From NCBI GenBank assembly GCA_005885325.1, contig VAYX01000043.1:1-9957 (forward strand): 9,957 bases of DNA. The letters are read 5' to 3'. Shown here piece after piece: positions 6,545 through 9,957 of this stretch. Every line of letters begins with the position of its first letter. Within the stretch, counting starts at the first letter, position 1. The notes below the pieces were generated by a model that was not told the DNA's origin, did no database searches, and saw only the letters and a list, made by a program, of their open reading frames with translations. Position numbers and translations under genes: made by a program. This stretch comes from Actinomycetota bacterium. Its GTDB lineage: Bacteria > Actinomycetota > UBA4738 > HRBIN12.

Positions 6545-7354
6545 ATGGCAGGCAGATCGGTCGCGACATCGTTTCTGGTCGCAAGCCTGATCGCCGGGTG
6601 CTCGAAAGGGAGTCCGGCACCTCAGGGAACGATCGCGCCGGCGAACGTGGTGACGGTGAAGGCGACCGAGTACTCCTACGCCCTTCCCCAACGAGCGACC
6701 GGGGGCGTCGTCACCTTGCAACTCGAGAACGTGGGCTCTGTGGTCCACGAGTTCGCCTTCGGGCGGATCGACGCCGGTAAGACCCTCGACGACCTCAAGG
6801 CCGCGCTCGACAGTGGGAAGGACCCCAGCAACTTCCCGTGGGCCCACGACCTCGCCGGCGTCAGCGCTCTGAGCCCCGGTCAGGAGGTCGGCATCACTCG
6901 GGAGCTGACCGAGCCCGGGACCTACGCCTTCTTCTGCTTCATCCCGAACGCGGACGGAGTGTCGCACTACAAGCTCGGGATGATCGCCGGCTTCACCCTC
7001 TCGGGAACCTCCAACGCCTCACCGCCGAGTCCGGATGCGACGATCACGGCGACCGACGAGGCCTTCCAGGTGCCCGCCCTCAGCGCCGGGACCACGACCG
7101 TCGAGCTCAAGAACGCCGGGAAGAAGGAGCACGAGTTCCAGCTGTTCTCGTTCCAGCCGGGGAAGGGATTCGGGGACGTCGAACGGTGGATCCGCACCGG
7201 TCAGGTGGGGCCGGCACCGGTCGTGTTCCCCGGCGGCATCCAATCCATCCAGCTGGGGACGTCGGTGTTCGAGACGCTCACGCTGGAGTCCGGCAGGACC
7301 TACATGCTCCAGGACTTCGAGCACCACCTCATGACGGAGTTCACGGTCCCCTGA
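6545..7354 (+). CDS. Lipoprotein with two cupredoxin-like domains
   Basis: The 269-residue product has a lipoprotein signal with lipobox LIAGC, so C19 should be lipidated and the protein held on the outer face of the membrane. Two beta-sandwich domains follow. The first (about 33-153) has a full type 1 copper ligand set: H68 in VGSVVHEFAFG, C131 in YAFFCFIPNADG, H141 and M146 in SHYKLGM. The second (about 163-269) has the matching 'KKEHEFQLFSF' (H196) and 'YMLQDFEHHLMTEFTV', but the cysteine position is D257, so it should not bind type 1 copper. GGAGG (6532-6536) lies 8 nt before ATG 6545. It sits 36 bp behind the SLOG gene and may share its transcript or have its own start. An electron-carrier or copper-handling role is inferred; no partner oxidase is in view. 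Confidence 0.85.
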   Translation: MAGRSVATSFLVASLIAGCSKGSPAPQGTIAPANVVTVKATEYSYALPQRATGGVVTLQLENVGSVVHEFAFGRIDAGKTLDDLKAALDSGKDPSNFPWAHDLAGVSALSPGQEVGITRELTEPGTYAFFCFIPNADGVSHYKLGMIAGFTLSGTSNASPPSPDATITATDEAFQVPALSAGTTTVELKNAGKKEHEFQLFSFQPGKGFGDVERWIRTGQVGPAPVVFPGGIQSIQLGTSVFETLTLESGRTYMLQDFEHHLMTEFTVP

Positions 7355-7357
7355 GGT

Positions 7358-7837
7358 CTACAGGCGCCGCTCGAGCTCGAGCTCGTCGGTGATCGGGATC
7401 CCACCGGCACCGATCAGCGGGATCGACGGCTTGAGCTTCCGTGCCTCGTCCACCGCACCCTCCCGCACGGCGACGACCCGGAACCCGAGCTTGTCGTAGA
7501 AGGCCTGCGCCCGCTCGTTGTCGTTGGTGGTGACAAGCCACAGCCGAGCACAGCCCGCCCGGTGCGCCCGTTCGTGCACCGCCTCGACCAGCGTACTCCC
7601 CACGCCGCGTCCCTCGACCAGCGCGTCGATGGTCACGATCTCGCAGGCGGCGCCCTCGATGCGATAGGTGGCCAGGCCTACGACGTCGACCCCCTCCATG
7701 GCCACGAACCCGTCCAGCTCGGCCGGGCGGGACACGACCCCGTGACCGACCACGAATTCGTCGGCCCATCGCTCCTCGATCAGGTCGCGGATCCAGTCCC
7801 GGTCCTCGTCGCGGACCGGCCGAACCTCGAAGGTCAC
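7358..7837 (-). CDS. GNAT family N-acetyltransferase
   Basis: The 159-residue product opens with 'VTFEVRPVRDEDRDWIRDLI', the usual first strand and helix of GNAT enzymes. It has the acetyl-CoA pyrophosphate loop EGRGVGSTLV (75-84, matching R/QxxGxG/A) and motif B 'NERAQAFYDKLGFR' (107-120). The family moves an acetyl group from acetyl-CoA to an amine, and the acceptor cannot be read from the sequence. The tail 'KLKPSIPLIGAGGIPITDEL' (134-153) goes beyond the minimal GNAT core. GTG 7837 has no clear Shine-Dalgarno, but it overlaps the stop of the flippase gene as GTGA, so translation is probably coupled. Its stop lies 3 bp from that of the convergent cupredoxin gene. A role on a sugar or lipid-linked substrate moved by the flippase is possible but only suggested by context. 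Confidence 0.88.
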   Translation of the reverse strand: MTFEVRPVRDEDRDWIRDLIEERWADEFVVGHGVVSRPAELDGFVAMEGVDVVGLATYRIEGAACEIVTIDALVEGRGVGSTLVEAVHERAHRAGCARLWLVTTNDNERAQAFYDKLGFRVVAVREGAVDEARKLKPSIPLIGAGGIPITDELELERRL

Positions 7838-9435
7838 GCCACCGACTCGCGACGGAGCACCCGGCGCACCGTCGCGCGCTCGGTGGGCGTCAACCCCAGG
7901 ACCACCAGTGCCACGAGGTACGCGACGCCACCGATGGCCGCCGTCCCCAGCAGGTCCACCGGCCACGCCGACCCACCCAGCACAGCATGGACCCCCAGCA
8001 TCACGGCCGCCGTGATGGCGGCCGGCACGAGGAGCCGCGCGTAGTGCCGGTCGTACGGATGGATCCGGACGAACCGGTACACCAGGTACAGGCGTAGCGC
8101 GTTCGAGCAGATGATCGTGATGGCCTGGGACGCGGCGGCGCCCTCGATCCCGAACGCCGAGACCAGCACCACCGATAACACCAGGTCGAGTAGGAAGGAC
8201 AGCGCGTACACGACTAGATCCCATCCGGTCCGACCGGCCATGATCAGCACGAACCCGGCCGCCCCCACACTGACGTTCACCGCCTGGCCGACCAGCAGGA
8301 TGCGGAGCGCCGTGACCCCTTGCGTGAACTCCTTCCCCCCGAAGATCTGCAGGATGGGTCCCGGCACGATCAGCATCAGCAGGAGCAAGGGGATGGTGCC
8401 GGCCACCGTCCATCGGGTGATGGCCTTGAACAGCCGGTCCAGGCGTTCGAGCTCGCCTCGGGCGTGCAGGTCCGCCACGAACGGGCTGAACACGTAGCTC
8501 ACAGCGGTGAGGAACAGGACCAGCGCGAGAGCCACCCGAACGCAGGCCGAGTACACGCCGAGCTCCGCCGAGGTGATATCCCCCCGCGACACGTATGCCG
8601 ATGCGACGAAGTAGTCCACCCAGAACAGCGCCTGCGACAGGAGCGCGGCCGGGGCGCGAGGCGCGCCGTACCGGACCAGCTCCCGGACCTCGTGCGTGTC
8701 GACGGGCTCGGGCGCGAACCGGCGCGCCTCGCGCTCCCACAGCACCCAGGCCAGGGCCGCCGACAGGATCCACGACCCCCCGTAGGCAAGCACGGTCATG
8801 CCGAGGGTCTTCGACACCTGCCATCCCAACAGCATCAGCGCGATCCACACGAGCGGCTGGCCCACCCACTGCACGTACAGCGTGTGGCGCATGATCTTCA
8901 GGCCCCGGCTCGCGCCCAGGTACACGTACGTGACGGCGACGAAGGTCACGGCCACCGCCGCCGCGCGCATGGCGTCGACCGCTCCGCCCACGTCGGACAG
9001 CCGATCGGCCAGCGGCTTCGCCAGCGCGAACGAGAGGACCGCGACGACCGCGCTGACGCACCCGGCGATGGCCATCGCTCGGACGACGATGCCGCGCGAT
9101 CGTCCCCCGTGCCCCGCCCCGACCTCGATGGCCACCCTGCGCACGGAGGCCATGTCCATCCCGAAACGCGTTCCGGCCGCGGCGATGAACGCGAACTGGG
9201 TGCCGAGGGTGACGACGCCGAGGGCCGTCGCGCCCGACGTCCCACCGCCGAAGGCCCGCGATACCAGGACGTTCGCGGTGAACGTCCCCACCACGAAGAC
9301 CACGAGCCCCACGATGTTCTGCGCCGTCCCGGACAACAGGGTCAGGTGATCGCGCGCGCCCTCACCGGTACCGAGGAAGGCACCGAGCGATGACCCGTCG
9401 GCGGCGGGAGGGCGGGAGTCGTCGGAGGGGCTCAT
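7834..9435 (-). CDS. Wzx-type oligosaccharide flippase (MATE/MviN superfamily)
   Basis: This is a 533-residue membrane protein with about 14 hydrophobic helices, starting after a polar N-terminus (1-35). 'NIVGLVVFVVGTFTANVLVS' (40-59) followed by RAFGGGTSGATALGVV is the typical first-helix signature of polysaccharide biosynthesis flippases. 'LVRYGAPRAPAALLSQALFW' (253-272), marking the second half, is preceded by a charged loop (233-252). 'FGGKEFTQGVTALRILLVGQ' (365-384) is the family's helix 10-11 region. Such proteins move undecaprenyl-pyrophosphate-linked oligosaccharides across the membrane. ATG 9435 has no strong Shine-Dalgarno (only AGGT about 17 nt upstream). The gene is coupled to the GNAT gene by a 4-bp overlap and begins 45 bp after the ABM gene ends, so all three may be one transcript. 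No glycosyltransferases are in the window, so the polymer is unknown. Confidence 0.9.
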   Translation of the reverse strand: MSPSDDSRPPAADGSSLGAFLGTGEGARDHLTLLSGTAQNIVGLVVFVVGTFTANVLVSRAFGGGTSGATALGVVTLGTQFAFIAAAGTRFGMDMASVRRVAIEVGAGHGGRSRGIVVRAMAIAGCVSAVVAVLSFALAKPLADRLSDVGGAVDAMRAAAVAVTFVAVTYVYLGASRGLKIMRHTLYVQWVGQPLVWIALMLLGWQVSKTLGMTVLAYGGSWILSAALAWVLWEREARRFAPEPVDTHEVRELVRYGAPRAPAALLSQALFWVDYFVASAYVSRGDITSAELGVYSACVRVALALVLFLTAVSYVFSPFVADLHARGELERLDRLFKAITRWTVAGTIPLLLLMLIVPGPILQIFGGKEFTQGVTALRILLVGQAVNVSVGAAGFVLIMAGRTGWDLVVYALSFLLDLVLSVVLVSAFGIEGAAASQAITIICSNALRLYLVYRFVRIHPYDRHYARLLVPAAITAAVMLGVHAVLGGSAWPVDLLGTAAIGGVAYLVALVVLGLTPTERATVRRVLRRESVA

Positions 9436-9480
9436 CGTGTTCGCGCGCGCAGGCTACCTGCTCGCGTTCGCCGTCGTCGG

Positions 9481-9786
9481 TTAGCTTCCCCCAACCTCGG
9501 CGACGACCTCCAGCGTCCGCCCTTCGAAATCCTCCAGCAGCTCGCGCATCTTCCCGATGCGTTCTTGGAACCCGGGGAGCGACCTCCACCGCTCGATGTT
9601 CTCGAGGCTGTCCCAGGGCCCGAAGCTCAGGAACCGCCGTGGATCGCCCGAGTCTCGAAGGAGCTTCGCGTTCTGGATCCCCACCTCTCGATGAGTCCAC
9701 TCCGCGAAGTCTCGCCATGCCGCGATGAAGTCCATCTCCCTCCCCTGTTTCGCGATCCAGTTGCCGGATGTGTAGAGCTGTGCCAC
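9481..9786 (-). CDS. Antibiotic biosynthesis monooxygenase (ABM) domain protein
   Basis: The 101-residue protein has the size and pattern of single-domain ABM (dimeric alpha/beta-barrel) proteins. It opens with 'AQLYTSGNWIAKQGREMDFI' (2-21), a strand followed by the helix 'FIAAWRDFAEWTHRE'. It continues with 'DPRRFLSFGPWDSLENIERW' (48-67) and 'LPGFQERIGKMRELL' (70-84). Members include small monooxygenases of quinones or polyketides and haem-degrading enzymes, and many have no known substrate. No haem-ligand histidine is placed as in IsdG, so a haem role is not supported. The start is GTG 9786, fixed by AAGGAG (9793-9798) six nt upstream. The gene begins 48 bp after a histidine kinase ends and lies before the flippase. 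Domain call fairly sure, activity unknown. Confidence 0.8.
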   Translation of the reverse strand: MAQLYTSGNWIAKQGREMDFIAAWRDFAEWTHREVGIQNAKLLRDSGDPRRFLSFGPWDSLENIERWRSLPGFQERIGKMRELLEDFEGRTLEVVAEVGGS

Positions 9787-9792
9787 GGCATG

Positions 9793-9798
9793 CTCCTT
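9793..9798 (-). promoter_or_regulatory. Ribosome binding site fixing the GTG start of the ABM gene
   Basis: AAGGAG, inside a purine run, ends 6 nt before GTG 9786. An ATG lies between them (9792-9790) but is in another frame, so GTG is the real start. Confidence 0.75.
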
Positions 9799-9834
9799 CC
9801 TTCCCCGACGTGTTCAGTCAGCCCGCTTTGGGCA

Positions 9835-9957
9835 TCAAACCATACGGCCCTCGTCGGCCCGGACCGGAAGCCGGCCCGTGACGGTCGTGCCTTCTCCCGG
9901 TCGAGACCGCACCTCGATCGAACCACCCAGAGCGGCAAGGCGGTCGGCCATGTTCTG
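9835..9957 (-). CDS. Sensor histidine kinase, C-terminal end (partial)
   Basis: The last 40 codons of a gene that begins beyond the right edge, ending at TGA 9837-9835. The visible peptide 'QNMADRLAALGGSIEVRSRP' followed by GEGTTVTGRLPV is the classic end of a HATPase_c domain: the helix after the G1 box, the LGG turn, S-x-P, and the G2 box GEGTTV. The QNMADRLAALGG wording is typical of NarX/DesK-like (HisKA_3) kinases, which autophosphorylate on histidine and pass phosphate to a LuxR-type regulator; sensor and dimerisation domains are not visible. The tail RADEGRMV is short, with no fused receiver. The next gene on this strand (ABM, 9786) starts 48 bp downstream. The fragment is short but its motif is distinctive. 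Confidence 0.85.
   Translation of the reverse strand, partial: QNMADRLAALGGSIEVRSRPGEGTTVTGRLPVRADEGRMV

Noticed and set aside
7369..7382. 14-bp perfect palindrome GCTCGAGCTCGAGC near the convergent junction, considered as a terminator
   Set aside because: It is the codons for a Glu-Leu-Glu-Leu-Glu repeat at the end of the GNAT protein. The hairpin would have only five pairs, and there is no T-run.
9821..9833. GCCC/GGGC hairpin after the histidine kinase stop
   Set aside because: Four pairs with no U-tract on the minus strand; this is expected by chance in GC-rich DNA.
1..9957. Defence island, CRISPR array, prophage or transposon
   Set aside because: There are no direct repeats with spacers, transposase, integrase or terminal repeats, and all genes share the same codon style. 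The helicase was considered as a defence gene, but its DUF1998 cluster and neighbours fit DNA repair better.

Overview
The window is very GC-rich DNA with strongly G/C-biased third codon positions, GTG starts and Shine-Dalgarno leaders. It looks like a Gram-positive-type, high-GC bacterium, most likely Actinomycetota; a GC-rich Chloroflexota relative is possible. The LCP wall-polymer ligase, the lipobox lipoprotein and the style of the two-component kinase fit this. No mobile element, CRISPR array, tRNA or rRNA is visible. Most of the region is ordinary chromosome; the best hidden signal is non-coding.

Left part (1-3632). The 3' end of an LCP-family gene converges on a membrane exchanger of the cation/Ca2+ antiporter (CaCA) superfamily (556-1599, minus). 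Divergent from it is a second, longer CaCA-like exchanger (1780-3114, plus). The 180 bp between them holds what I read as a yybP-ykoY-type manganese riboswitch in the leader of the second exchanger: GGGGAGTAG at 1660-1668, a two-part hairpin arm at 1685-1718, and CGAGACC at 1738-1744. The 3' strand of the aptamer is complementary to the Shine-Dalgarno of the downstream gene. This suggests the second exchanger is a metal-induced, probably Mn2+, exporter. Its stop codon is shared through a CTAG palindrome with the convergent gene for a secreted CHRD-domain protein.

Middle part (3730-7354). A plus-strand run starts with a DEAH-box helicase carrying a C-terminal DUF1998 cysteine cluster (MrfA/YprA-like DNA repair helicase). 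It is followed after 10 bp by a TIGR00725/SLOG-fold nucleotide-binding protein, then by a lipoprotein with two cupredoxin-like domains. Only the first of these keeps a full type 1 copper ligand set.

Right part (7358-9957, minus). Reading in the direction of transcription: the last 40 codons of a sensor histidine kinase at the window edge, a small antibiotic-biosynthesis-monooxygenase-like (ABM) protein, a 14-helix-type polysaccharide flippase, and a GNAT acetyltransferase coupled to the flippase by a GTGA overlap.

The LCP ligase and the flippase both belong to cell-envelope glycopolymer handling, the exchangers to metal/ion homeostasis, and the helicase to DNA repair. There is no single obvious pathway. 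Convergent gene pairs are packed very tightly (18 bp, -4 bp and 3 bp between stops) and no intrinsic terminator is recognisable at any of them.
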